A stretch of 64,000 nt of DNA, from positions 119,178,027-119,242,026 of the forward strand of contig NC_051852.1 in the NCBI RefSeq assembly GCF_905115235.1, given 5' to 3'. The translations under genes were made by a program, and so were the position numbers. The notes under the pieces are model-generated. The model made no database searches, was not told the DNA's origin, and saw only the letters and a list, made by a program, of their open reading frames with translations. This document shows, in pieces, positions 23,271-35,399 of this stretch (position 1 is its first letter; every line of letters starts with the position of its first letter). This DNA comes from Hermetia illucens (Eukaryota > Arthropoda > Insecta > Diptera > Stratiomyidae).

Positions 23271-24049
23271 TTAATCGCTAGATACATCGCAGGATTACAC
23301 TTAGTTATGACATCTTTTGTCAAACAAATCGACTACGCTGATGACATCTGTTTGCTTTCTCACCGGGACATGGACCTTGGCTCAATGGAAACAAGCAGGT
23401 AGAGTTGGTCAGAATATAAACACCAACAAAACTAAACTAAGGCCGGTTATCCTACTTTCCCTATCTACATTAATGGGCAGAGCATCGAAAGGAGCGACCA
23501 ATTTGGGTATCTAGAAAGTATGGTTTCTGCCGATGATGGCATCAAACTGGATGTTGCTCGACACATTAACATCACTAGATCCCTTTTTGGATGCCTAGTC
23601 TAAAATCTGGAAATGTAGTTATCTCAGCAGCACGATCAAGTTGAAACTATTCTGTGCTAGTGTTTTTTGTTCTGTGTTGCTATATGGGAGTAGCACATGG
23701 AAAATGAACCGCACTGTTACTCACAAGCTCCAAGCCTTCATCAACACCTGTTTGGGTCGTATCATCGAAGTACGCTTGTCTGACACTATCTCAAACGAAG
23801 AACTTGTTCCGAACACACGCCTGGCACTCGTACATACCGTGATTGGAAGGCGGAATACCAGGCCACAATTGCATTTCAGGCTGTGCCAAGATGACCGACG
23901 TGCCTCAAGGGCACTTGGCGCAGACCAGTAGAGGACGAATGCTGGCGTCTCGGGAAATCCTGAGCGGAGCTGAAATGCATTTCAGGTAACAGCAAATGAT
24001 GGCGCGTATGTATGGTTGACACACTATATCACACTAAGGGATAAAGGAC

Positions 24050-26730
24050 TTCTTCTTTTTCTTTAGCCTTTGTCCCGTTCACAAGTGGGGTCGGCTCGTC
24101 GTGATCGGTTTCGCCATTTAGCTCTATCGAATACCTGATCTGGGTGCAATCTCGAGGCTATTAAATCCCCATCCAGCGTATCAAGCCACCGTTGTTTTGG
24201 CCCGCCTTTTGGTCGTTCACCATCGACTTCGATGTTCAGACTAATCTTGGCAAGTGAATTCTCGTTAGCACGAATTGCGTGACCAGATCATCGAAGACGC
24301 TTCTCTCGCAACTTTTCCACGATCGGTGCAACCCCATAACGACCGCGGATATCCTCATTTCGGATGTGATCAAAACGTGTCACGCCACTAGTCCAACGTA
24401 ACACATTCGTCTCCATTACCGCAAGACGTCATTCATTGTCTTTTATAGTCGGCCAACACTCAGAACCAGAGAGAGCGACAGGACGGAGAACATTGCGGTA
24501 AATTTTAGATTTGAGACGTTCGTTGATATGTCAATCACAAAGAACACCAATTGTGGAACGCCACTTTATCCAGGTTGCGTTAATGCGTGAAGCAATTTCA
24601 TAACGTAGTTCTACACTGGCTGATAGCGTTGACCCGAAGTATTTAAAACACTCAGTTCTGGGCAGATCACTGCCGCTGACAGTGATTTTGCCTGTTTCAT
24701 GGGAATCGGTAGTCAAAAATTCAGTTTTGTTTAAATTCAATCTGAGACCGTGTTGCATGAGGCGATAATTCCATTTTTGGACAAGTTGCTCGAGATCATT
24801 TTTGCTATTGGCCGCTAGTGAAACATCACTTTCATAAAAGAGTGTATAGGGCACTGGACGTTCGATGTCCCGTGTAACGGTGTTCACAACACAAAGAGGA
24901 GTGGTAAGAGAGCACTACCTTGATGAGCACCAACAGAGACACGAAGCGGTTTTGATACACCGGCACACTTTGAACTTTACTTTTCGGATCGTGGTAGAGC
25001 AATCGAATCCAGCGCACAAGTTCTTCTGGTACTAAGTGTTGTCGTAAAGCATACCAGATGAGTTCGTGTGGCACACAGGCAAACGCTTTCTCTAGATCCA
25101 GAAATGCAATGTAAAGAGAGCGATGCTTCTCACGGTGTTTCTCCATGAGTAACCGCGTATATTGCGCCAGTAGTTCTGCAGTTCTTGCTAAATCCAGCTT
25201 GATTCACGGTTATTTCAACGATTTCGCGAATAGGGTTGTCAAGAATGCGTTCAAAAATCTTCATAGTATGGGAAAGTAACCGGATCGGACGGTAATTGGA
25301 ACATTCTGCGTGGTACTTTCTTACCAGTCAGATGCTGTTCTTCCTTCTTGAATAACCTGATTAGAGAATTCACTGAGCCACAGTGTTGTGTCCCTCTTCG
25401 CTTTCCAGAGCTCAGATGCGATGTCGTCAGGTCCTGCGACAGGTGGAACTGCTCCAAATGTCGGCAATGATTGTGGAAGTGGAGGATGAGCAAATTCTTC
25501 AGTTGAAATCTGTTCGTTTCGGACCTTCATTTCAACATCATTATTCCAAAGCCAAGTACCGCTTACCCGGCTTAGTGTCCCCGAGGATTGCAAAGGTCGC
25601 TTTGTGGATCGTGTCTTTTATTTGGTTCCATGATTCTTCCACATTCGTAATGGTCGGCAATCATATGAGTGAGATCGTTTCTTCTTTCTTCTCACCAAAC
25701 CGCCACCATTTAATGCGTCGCGGGCCAGTGCGTTCCTCACGCTGTTTTATCGGTGGCTTAATTCGCAAGGCGGCAAGCAACGGCCGATGTTGAGGTGCGA
25801 TGGTCTCATAGGGAACGACTTTGTAATCAGTGACAGTGGTAAAATGTTGGCGTCTTATAAGAAGAATATAGTCGATCTGCGTTTTACTGTTCGCACTGTA
25901 AAATGTAGGAAGATGAGACAATCGTTTGATGACCAATGTATTCATAAGCACAATGTCATGGGTGTCTGCAAAATAGATCATACGCTCGCCATCCTCATTG
26001 CGCACTCCGAACCCCTTTCCTCCATGGCACCTGTTACCGTCTGCCTTTTCACCCATATGACCATTAAGATCGCCGGCAATGATAATATAGTCGTCAGTAG
26101 CCACGTGACAAGTCTTTTCATCGAGAAGTTGCCAGAAGGCATCTTTCTCGGCATCAGGTCGACCTGTCTGTGGTGCGTACGCGGTGAAGAAGTGAATAGC
26201 GATCAGCTGATATAATGGTGAGCTTCATCAGCCGATCATCAAATCGTTCGACTTCTTTAATGGCATCACGGAAACCCTCTGAGATGGCAATGCTAACACT
26301 ATATTGAGTGTATGGGTTACCAAAATAAAGAAGTTTATAGCCATTTTTACCGCGTTCGCGTTCAATGTCGCAGCTTTTGACACCAGACCATCGGGTTTCT
26401 TGTAGAGCGCAGATATCAATGCGCCTTTTCCGAAGGGCTCTTGTGGGTTCCTCGGTGTTTCCAGTTAGGGTACAAGCATTTAGCGGGCAGACACGTATTT
26501 GTTTTGTTCGTTTTGTTCGGACTAACTTGCTCATGTCCTGACGCCGCCATGCGTCAAGAACCCTTGCCCATTTCTCGACAGGACCGGGGCCCATCCTGCC
26601 GCGTTGACTGAGGTGGACGCCCTAGCATTTCTCCGAGGCTTGTGACTCAATCCTATCATCTTGTTTGTAACGACATTGCATGCATTTTCTTGGTCGGCCT
26701 GTCCCGGGACCTGTCACCAAGAGAGATCAG
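24050..26730 (-). mobile_element. RTE/BovB-like LINE (family B), nearly full length but broken
   Basis: Reading from 26.7 kb leftward: endonuclease start (RVCPLNACTLTGN, IDICALQETRWSG at about 26500-26390), endonuclease end (YIIIAGDLNGHMG, IDYILLIRR at about 26090-25860), a linker, RT core (LYIAFLDLEKAFACVPHELI at about 25110-25060, RWIRLLYHDPKSKV) and the region around the catalytic box, where YADD has become YESD (LFYESDVSLAANSKNDLEQL at about 24840). Then LNLNKTEFLTTD and ECFKYFGSTLS (motif 7), and a degraded C-terminus. Several frame breaks separate the pieces. The domain order is that of a single-ORF RTE-type LINE. With the catalytic Asp pair altered it is dead. Confidence 0.8.
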
Positions 26731-28119
26731 GTAGGATTTAATATAGTGGAATAACTCCAACTATTCTCTATTTATATCTTTCCCTGATCTCAGCATTTTA
26801 TTTTTGTTTTACTGAGGATAGTACAGAGTACGTTGCCTCAAACCCTCCTCCTTTACCTGGGCTTGGGACCAGCATACTATGTTAATAGCATGGCGAAGTT
26901 CTAACGGATAAATGACCATATAATATAGGCTTTCTCATAAGTATCTAACTAAAGAGCTCTGATTTAATGTGTTTCGACCGCCAATGTCACCCAATAACTT
27001 TCATCAACTTATGCCTAAAGTGTATCTTCAATACATTGCAGCCCGACATAATTTCAAAGGAGGGCAAGGAGTAAGTCATACATACATTATGAAATAGTAG
27101 GAGTTCGATTATCGATCGCACTATGCAATAGAACCTGACCCAACAAGGCCAATCGTTAAATAGAAGTGTAAACTTTCTGGAAGTCCTGAGAAGACTTATA
27201 GCATATTGTTAAGAGCCCGCAGAAATAGTGCACAGACTGAACAAGGAGTGCGTCAACCATGAACATATTTCAACTTCTTTATATTATGTATTTCCTTGAA
27301 TTTTGACTTGACGCATGAACCCGCGGGAACTCTTCTTTATTTTCATAAAATACGGGTTTAGAATTGCAAATACGAAGTTAAATTATTCTTTGGTGTTTTT
27401 ACGATTACTCCAACATTTGACCAAAACCGGTTACTCCGTATCTTTCAATCTAAAATGCTAATTTTAATAAGTTGAGCATATTTTTCGCGAAGTCTAAATA
27501 ATATAAACATCAGGAAACATATAATGAATGGAGAATGTTAATTTGCTCGGGAACTGAGTTTATCTTTCTTGAATAAAATATTTCTCTCAATTTTCATCTG
27601 AAAGGAGAATATATGAAATGCACTCCACCCCTTATGCCTGCCAATAAACTTTCTCCTAAATACGGACTATCTAGCCACCGTTCTCGTCACTATTATTCCA
27701 ATTGTTAACCATATTTGAGTGGGCGGCCTGGAGTGTGGGGGCTAAAATTTTGTCGCCATTTGCCAGATGGTGATTCAGTTGTGCCCACTTGGAGGCGACG
27801 AGATAAATAATTCCTAAAATAAACAATTATTACCAGAATTCAAGCTCGACCTCCAGCCATGTTCAATCAAAGTGATTGCAATTTACAGATGGAGTCAAGC
27901 ATTCGAGCCAATTTCATCTCCGAATTTGGTCAAGACGAGATTTTCCTCGCGGTTTCTGACCGGTGACTCTCTCCAGCCTCGTATACGTAAGCATCGAGTT
28001 CTATCTGCGAGTAGGTCATACATGGCCACAAGAAAACAAGTTTTTTATGTTGATGACATCATGCTCGCTGTGAATTAATGGATTAATCGATAGTCATTTA
28101 CCTTGCTCACTCCCGGTAC
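26731..28119. other. Spacer, no gene recognised
   Basis: AT-rich sequence with only short frames that show no family resemblance. I see no transposon ends. Confidence 0.4.
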
Positions 28120-28740
28120 ACTTGTTCTGCCTCGTAGTTAAGTGGAGTACGAGTGTTGGGATTGTCTATTTTCTGCCCCCTTTTCCGAAGGGCAATTGCT
28201 CGGCTATTGTTGTTTCCTGCATGCGAGTTACCATCGGCAGATGTTCAAACGCGATAGGCCTTCGGAAGCGGTACTTTCATCGACCAAACCGAACAGCCGT
28301 TACTTTGCTGTTATGTATTATGCACGGCTTACCTGAAGAAAGTTCATTCCAGTCTCGATTCCATAAATAAACGTCTTGAGATTGCTCGAGGTGTACTCGT
28401 ATCAGCGGCCGACGGGCTGTCGACGACGAGAGGAACGGGAAGGGGCCCTTTTTATGGCGCTACCACTCGGAATGAATGCGCATGAATGACGACACCGCAA
28501 CGCAGTGTATGTGATGCATAAACTGGTGCATTCTAAAAACGTCTGATGGAAAAATGCATATCTCATGTGGAAACCTATCTTGTTCGGGACTACATATGCC
28601 GGTCCCGGTGCCCGGTCAACACTCTATCGATGGAAAACGTGCCGTTTGCCGCATTGAATCTGTATTATTTGGCGGCAGGGTGTCCGAGAAGAAAACTGGG
28701 GAATGGGTGAATGGAAGCATTGCACAGATCAGTTTAGTGG
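28120..28740. other. GC-richer block with candidate minus-strand promoter and splice donor
   Basis: This block stands out from its AT-rich surroundings. On the minus strand a CATAAAAAGGG box lies near 28451-28461, and further along the same strand a strong donor CAG|GTAAGCCG occurs near 28337. That layout would fit a TATA-type promoter and a non-coding first exon of a gene running leftward, but no coding exon was found to the left. Confidence 0.25.
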
Positions 28741-29573
28741 AATTTCTATTTTAAGACTTCATCTTCATAAAGTGTTCAAGTGTCCAAATTGATACATATA
28801 TGGGTAAGAGCCCTAAATAGCGTAACATTGCAGGGACACAGAAGAACAATTCCCTAGTATGTAGTTACTAGACTTATAAGATGTAAAAGTAAATGCTTGC
28901 CATTGGATTTATAATTGTATTCCAATCCAATCATTTAGATCTGGATTTAAGTTTTGATAACTCAAGCTACATTGTTTCCTTCCTGTACATGGAAAAAGAA
29001 TGGTTAGTCGATCTTTGGACCTTTTTAATTGATATTTGCATGTAGGAATTTAAAGCTAGAACTCAAAATATATAATAAAATGACGGTTAATCACTTGGTG
29101 AAAACAGTTACTCCATCCAGTACAAGCTACACTTGTGCGCAATCTTTATTGTGGAATTATTAACATTTAATTATAATTGCTATTTCACACAAATTGTTGT
29201 TCGCTGTAATACTAACATAACATATACATAGAGCACATCATTCTGGTAATAAATAACTTGAAAATAAATCCAAGTAATGGTCAAATTCCTCCTGTAGACA
29301 ATATGTAATGAACAAGAAAAGTAGATTTAGGGGAATTTTCCTTTCTCGAAGTACAGTATTTATCATTTCCAACGAGCCAATAAAGAAAAATTCAGCTCAA
29401 TCAATTCCTTTCCTTTAACCGCTACCTAACAAATAATCTCCAGACTTCAGCTACAATATGTATGCAATATAGTAATTCCTGAGGATAGAGGCTGTAAATA
29501 TTATTACGAGGATGCCGATACTTCAGCTCTCGGGCTGGTTATGGCCACGTAAACGGGTATAGATCACCTTTTG

Positions 29574-31812
29574 AAGGTTTTGTGTAAACACAAAACTTTA
29601 TTAAAATCGGTTTACTGTCTGTTTGTCAGTCTTTTTTTTCTGTGAGGAGGGGAAATCTTCAAAAGACACCGGTCTGGACACACCAGCATGTGGGATTTTT
29701 ACCCACTAAAACCACCCCCGACTCCCTCCCTGCCCGGCGGAACCACCATAAGGTATTACATCACGGAGCAGAGTCAGCTCACTCTAGCTTAGTCACTTTT
29801 CTTCTATACGCGGCGCACGTGTCCGTGTTTTTCTCCTCTCCTCTGCTTTTCGCAGTTTATTTTGGATAGATGCGATCATGGAGTTGACCGCATCCCAATT
29901 CTCTTGATGTGCTAGCATTTTCGGCACCAGATTTTCTGGTACCAGCACCTCTCCTAGAGTCTCTTCTAGATTCCTTCTTTCTTTCACAAATCTCGGACAG
30001 TGAAAGAATACATGCTCTGGGTCCTCTGGGACTCCATCACAATTGGGACAGTCGGGTGAGGTCTCCAATTTAAACCTGTGAAGGTGTCGGAGATATCCTC
30101 CATATCCAGTGAGAAACTGGGTGAGATTATAATTAATCTCACCGTGTCGTCTCTCCAATCACTCTTTGATGGCAGGAATCAGGCAGGACCCTTTCCCGAG
30201 CGTTCCCACTGCTCTTGCCATCTATTTATGGATCTCTCCCTCTCAGTCTTCTTCGTCCGCGATGAGGAAGAGGTTGGCTTGGCATTGTATATGTTCGCCA
30301 TCTCATCCGCCAAGATGTCAATCGGCATCATTCCAGAGATGACGAATGCTGCATCATCTGAGACAGTCCTGAAGGCAGAACATACCCTCAGGGCTATCCT
30401 CCTGTAGACTGAACTCATTTTGGTAGCGTTCCCTGACATCCACAACGCCTCCCTCCAAACTGGGGTTGCATAGACCATGATCGAGGTCACCACCCTTGCT
30501 ATAAGCAACCTAGAGGTATGCCGTGGCCGTCCCATGTTTGGCATCATCCTTGCCAGGGCCATACTAGCAGTTGATGATTTGTGGCAAACATATCGCATAT
30601 GTTGCTTATAGCTAAGCTTCCTGTCTATCACCATCCCCAAGTATTTGATAGTCGACTTGGAAGTGATGATATGATTCCCGACTCCAATATAGGCATAATT
30701 TCTCTTCCGGCGCTTAGTGATGAGGACTGCTTCTGTTTTTTCCTCCGCAAGTGTCAGACCAGAGCTCTTTAGCCAACTTTTAACAGCACTGATTGCTTCG
30801 CTTGAGTATAACTCAGCATCTTCGAGATGCTTTGCGACAGCAATCAGCGCTATGTCATTAGCGTAACCCACCACTACGGCTTTCCTCGGAAGGGGGAGAT
30901 TAAGTACATCGTTGTACATGATGTTCCACAGTAGTGGGCCCGATACGGAACCCTGCGGGACACCCGCGGAGACAACATACTCCTGGGGTCCTACTAACTA
31001 TCGACGATAGCAGCGAGATAGGCGGGAATACCAACCTTCGCTAAAGATTTCCGTATTAGCCGAATTGAATGCATTTTTCATATCCAGGGTTACTACCACG
31101 CAATATTTGCTGGTACCACCCTTTCCGTGAATTGCATTTTCGGCCAAGCCAGTAACCAATTTGATGGCATCAATGGTTGATCTGGCTTTACGGAACCCAT
31201 ACTGCTGAACTGAAGGGCCGCCTTGGCTCTCAACAACCGAGAGTAATCTATTATAGATTATCTGCTCTAACATTTTCCCCACAGTGTCCAAAAGACATAT
31301 GGGTCGGTATGAGGATGGTTCACCTGGAGGTTTACCTGGCTTAGGCAGGAGTACCAACTTCTGCCGCTTCCATGCCGCTGGAAATATCTGTTTGTCTGTC
31401 CGTCACACACATTTTTCTCGGAGACGGTTACAGCGATTGACACCAAATTCGGTAGAAAGCTGGGAACTGTGAAGGCTCACGCATACAGTGATTTACAAAT
31501 GGGTTATACAAATAAAGTTCATAATAGTATATTACTATAATTTTTAGTAATTGGCAGCAAAACCCCCCTTAAGTTTATGCTAGCACCACGAAATTTCGCA
31601 ATAATATAGGGCATAACATAGAGCATGATCTCATCAAGTTTGGTGGAAATCGCACTATTACTAACAAAGTTATAATACGTCAAATTTGTCGCTTCTTTAC
31701 AAATTCAAGACTATGAATGTCAATATCATCCGAAAGTGGATATTCTCACAATAAGAAATACACCAAACCTTTCGTACTTGAACCGTCCAGCTTCCGGTTT
31801 CCTGACTTGTTT
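29574..31812 (+). repeat. Hairpin/CTGT interspersed repeat split by an R1-type LINE (copy 2)
   Basis: It starts with the same terminal hairpin (29574-29600) and ATTAAAATCGGTTTACTGTC, and resumes after the LINE at 31388 with CTGTTTGTCTGTCCGTCACA and the CACATTTTTCTCGGAG block. It ends with AGCTTCCGGTTTCC near 31800. Compared with copy 1, several hundred bases after the array are missing, so this copy also suffered an internal deletion. Confidence 0.8.
29632..31387 (-). mobile_element. R1-clade LINE, 5'-truncated, inside the same CTGT array position (copy 2)
   Basis: A short A tail (T run 29632-29639) abuts the array, and the truncated 5' end abuts CTGTTTGTCTGTCCGTC at 31388, the equivalent point to copy 1. 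The coding part holds RT blocks LLPKPGKPPGEPSSYRPICL and YGFRKARST (31357-31150), LDMKNAFNSA (about 31080), motif KYLGMVIDRKL (about 30640) and the C-terminal CPNCDG...H...C knuckle (about 30050). The catalytic box reads YAND in place of YADD. The copy is a distinct subfamily from copy 1 and is interrupted at least twice. Confidence 0.85.
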
Positions 31813-31829
31813 ATGTATAGGTACCAGTG

Positions 31830-32560
31830 GCCACTTCGATGGGCCCAATTAGCGCTGTGATGTACTGTTTTGATGCCAGTTAACACCGTGACTGCTGTGA
31901 GAAGGGCAAAGGAGCAGAAACTAACAGACTCAGATCTCCAAAGGTACGCACTCGAAAGATAGGAGCTCCCCCACCCTCCTAGCACATAGATCTCCCTGAG
32001 ACCCTCAAAAAATTATTTATCTAATGTCCACAGCATGGCTCTAGCTAAAGCTGAACAATCGCAAAAGAAGTGGCTGAGTGCTTTCTCCATCCTCCTTGTA
32101 ATTTCGGCAATGTGAATTGTAGGGAATGCTGAGTCTGGTGGTATAGTTCCGTATAGGCTAGTGCCCCGTACAAACCGCCGTAATCCTGTACGCATTTGCG
32201 GGTATTTGGTTCAAAAGCTCTCGCAATCGGGGTCCTGTTATAGGAGGGTCCAATCTAACTCGACTTGAAATAGGTGGGGAACATTCGTCATGTGAATTCG
32301 GCGGTTGTTAGATAGTGCAGGAAGATTCCAGCCTTCAAAGACGTCAGCGGAACACTAACTGCGCCTATTGCAGATTGTCAAGAGCGGAGCTCCACTTGGC
32401 CAGTTTGTGGGCTCGCCTATTCTCCTCTATTTTCCTATAACCGGGGACCAAAGGGAGTGTGACTTTGAGCGGGCCACCCAGTTTGTTCAGCGTGTCCTTG
32501 CATTGTGCTAACAACCTAGAGAAGGTCACCACGAAGTACACAGCCTAAATGGCCACCTGT
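31830..32560 (-). mobile_element. C-terminal end of an RNase H-bearing LINE (I-type)
   Basis: On the minus strand a degraded RNase H end (PLVPGYRKIEENRRAHKLAK at about 32445-32390) is followed by a cysteine-histidine knuckle (NSHCRNYKEDGE...) and a tail with LGGWGSSYLSSAYLW at 31985-31940. This resembles the C-terminus of I-clade LINEs. The frame is broken. Confidence 0.55.
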
Positions 32561-32643
32561 TTTAGATTTCAAACTGCCTTACTTGTTTATTTTGCTTATA
32601 GTGTAATTTCACTAAAGTGTTTAATAACGTTTTAACCACAGTA

Positions 32644-33072
32644 CCGCAAACTTTAAACCTCCAACAACATTTGGCTACACCAAACATCTCCATCCACACA
32701 TTTGCCAGTGCGTTAGTGTTTTCTGAGTAATCAAGGGCAGGCAAACCTACACAAGCGAAACCAAACGCTCTATTCACATGCTGCGCTTGCAAGGGTTTGG
32801 CAATTATGGGGATGCCGCAACAAATGTACGGTGTTTTGACTGTCACGAGTTTCATAATATTATGCCGGAACCACATGTTCGTCACAGCTCGACAAGCCAC
32901 CACAGATTTAAGCGTGTATATAGTGTTTGGCTTGGTTCCCCTATCAAGCCTTGTTTTTTCGGACAAATCAAAGGGAATTTCCTTGCCTGTTGAAAAAACA
33001 TTAACGCATTTTCAAACGTGTGGATGGCGATATTTGATACGTCAAACTTTTGTGGAGGTTTGGAGTTTGCGG
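32644..33072. mobile_element. MITE-like element with long terminal inverted repeats
   Basis: The left end (CCGCAAACTTTAAACCTCCA from 32644) and the right end (TGGAGGTTTGGAGTTTGCGG to 33072) are inverted copies; similarity continues for about 90-100 bp including CATCCACACATTTG against CAAACGTGTGGATG. Between the arms lie about 230 bp with overlapping shadow ORFs but no recognised protein. Target duplication not identified. Confidence 0.65.
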
Positions 33073-33819
33073 CAAATGCCAACTGAGTGGAGTCGGCATA
33101 AAAAGACCTAGACCCAAATAAAAAAATGCTTTGCAATAATATATCTGAACAAAAGCAGATATACCATACATACATAGCTCACTCGCAATAATTAATTTAT
33201 CTTTCCTAGGTCAGACTTCACAGTTACAAAGTTCGCGGATTATTGTTCGTCGTGGGCTCGTCCTTAGATGCGTTGTATTCGTTTTTGGAAGATTGACAGG
33301 AAGCAGAGGTGGCAGATGAAGCTCGCTCGCCCCTGCACGGCGGGCGTCATGGAGAACATAGAAACCTTCGCCTCGGCGAGGCTGCTGAAAAAGCCTATTT
33401 CAAAAAACGTTGTTTTGAGAAAAACACGTTTAAAAATTTATTACAGTATTGATAGTAGTGACTTTTCAGTACACAATCCGAATCATAGGCGGTAAAAGCA
33501 GTTTCCAAAGCGTTCCTTTCTATTTATTCAACATGCTAACAAAGCGAGGATGTGTAGCATACCCATATAGAGGAGACGTTTTGAAGAGAAAGGCACGATA
33601 CAAGAAGTAAGAGTCTCAAAATGCGACTTTGACCTACCTCACTATATATACTCGCTACTAATTTTTAAAATCGAATATGACTTTCAAATTTTTTCCACAT
33701 ATTTTCAAATATATTTTCAATTAAAATCAATAATGAATAATGAGGATACTGGTACGAATATTAATTAGTGATTATTCTCTACGGAAACACCTACACATGA
33801 TGTAAATCTACCATGAAGA

Positions 33820-33890
33820 CCAAAGTTGCAGATTTTGTAATAAAGAGGAAGGCCTCCCACATTTGTAACTAGATTGTCCCGCCGTCTAGT
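33820..33890 (+). mobile_element. Short LINE tail fragment (zinc knuckle)
   Basis: The translation CRFCNKEEGLPHL...LDCPAV fits the C-terminal cysteine-histidine knuckle of Jockey/I/R1-type LINEs. Everything else of the element is missing. Confidence 0.45.
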
Positions 33891-34079
33891 GGTGATAACA
33901 TACCACCTTACTACCTAGGTGGTATGAAATATTAACCACATGCACAAAGCCATACCTACATACTCTACATATTCTATGTAACTATGTATGTGTACATATG
34001 TAAATGTAAATCTATTGGATTTCCAGTAATTTAACGCTGACTTACAAAAACCTTAAAAAAACTAGAATGTTCCCATTCG

Positions 34080-34560
34080 CTCGCCGAGAAATTGGAATAA
34101 ATTGACAAAAAAAACTTTTACCTTCCATAATAAATAAAATAAAATTGTGTATTATGTTATCACTTATTCTATCCTCTAAATTATCCCTTATATTGGGACC
34201 AAATTGTGTATTTCTAGGTTGAATTTGGGGGTAGGTATTCGGGCAAATTTTTAAAATATGGTAATATACCATTATTAACTTTATTTGAGCAGATATCGGA
34301 ATGGAATGTATTTTGAGGCTGAAGCCGGATAGCGTCTGAGAACGAGGCACTTTTAGTCCTCATTTGCCTACATTCCGCCTAGTATCAGAAATAAGATCAA
34401 TCTCAAAAAGTGCTAACCTTGCTCTTTCATTTGATACCACACATGACCATATTCGCATGCATAAGGACCCCCCATTCCCTTAAATCCAATGCAAAATGAT
34501 GCGAAAATAGCTCAGCCATTTCTGAGCAAATCCGGTGTGACAGACGGATAGACACCTGTG
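34080..34560 (-). repeat. Copy of the hairpin/CTGT interspersed repeat, reverse
   Basis: TTATTAACTTTATTTGAG at about 34273, the TATTCGCATGCATAAGGACC block at about 34450 and the array remnant CAGACGGATAGACACC near 34541-34556 follow the reversed order of copy 1. The hairpin end is absent. Confidence 0.6.
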
Positions 34561-35399
34561 AGGAGTTCCAGATCTCCAATCAGGTGCCATGGGCATGGTT
34601 ATACCCAGATCGGGTAGGTGGGAAGAAAACCCCCATCCGTGGACAGAAATGGCTATGGGAAAGATATACAAAACAGAAAACCAGTTGCTGCAGCAAGCTG
34701 CTGTATCGCTTTGTAAGCGGGCTTCCCACCCCGCATGAGCAATACGGCGAACGGGTGAGGTTGCGACTGTCCGGCTGAGGTGAACTTTTCCTGCTCCGTG
34801 CGGAATCCAATATGCCACTTTGTCCCAATCGACTGAACCGCGAGTTAGTTAGTCCAGCTAACTTAGGAATTATGCCGGAGAAACTATTACTGAAACCCTG
34901 AGGAACTTTCGACGACTGTTTGGTAGAGGGCAGAAGACAGCTGGATGACTACGATTTTCTATGGAGCACAGCGGTCCTTGAACGCGAGCCTGTACCTGAA
35001 TTTGGGACAAATACCTGAACAAGAATATAGTTGCAAGAAACGAAAAATCATTAATATTGAAGGACAGAGAGGATATCAGCATCACTCTGGTTGATTATAG
35101 CAGAGCAGATATTTCAACAAGTCGAGCCGAAGCACAACGTTCACCACTATATTAAGGTGATTGTGGTTAAAGACACCTACGAAGAGGTCATGGCCGAATT
35201 AGATTTGCCGACCAAATGCATGGCGAATGAAGGACTATTACAAACTGCTATGGTGACTCCATTGTGGCAGGTACCCATTTCTACCAGAAAGATGAGACGA
35301 GCCACTCAAACAAGTCCAAAGTGAAAAGCTGTAGAGGGCATAAATAATAGCAAAGAAGGAACGGAGGATACTGGCGTAAAGCTTCCACCGCTGTCACTT

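Larger units (their letters stand above)
22045..23990 (+). mobile_element. LINE remnant, family C (22 kb copy)
   Basis: Endonuclease part: RSITI, then YEQLQAFQGSLPKSDIVIVM and VDLNAKL (22053-22210). RT part: IPNKLIAIIRATYDGVKYHA and VQSGVRQGDVL (22880-23010), then QIDYADDICLLSHRDMD (23326-23378), and a C-terminal INTCLGRIIEVR (about 23733) region. The YADD box is present, but the frame is broken many times and a foldback element (23061-23270) lies inside the RT. Clade was not settled (CR1/RTE-X-like wording). The copies at 14.5, 18.7 and 55.0 kb share the same blocks. Confidence 0.7.

Noticed and set aside
25383-26215. Plus-strand frames of 136 and 142 codons
   Set aside because: Shadows of the minus-strand LINE endonuclease and linker.
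32562-33175. Frames of 97-134 codons on both strands
   Set aside because: They overlap each other inside the inverted-repeat element, have no domain signature and are cysteine/valine-rich by composition of the palindrome.
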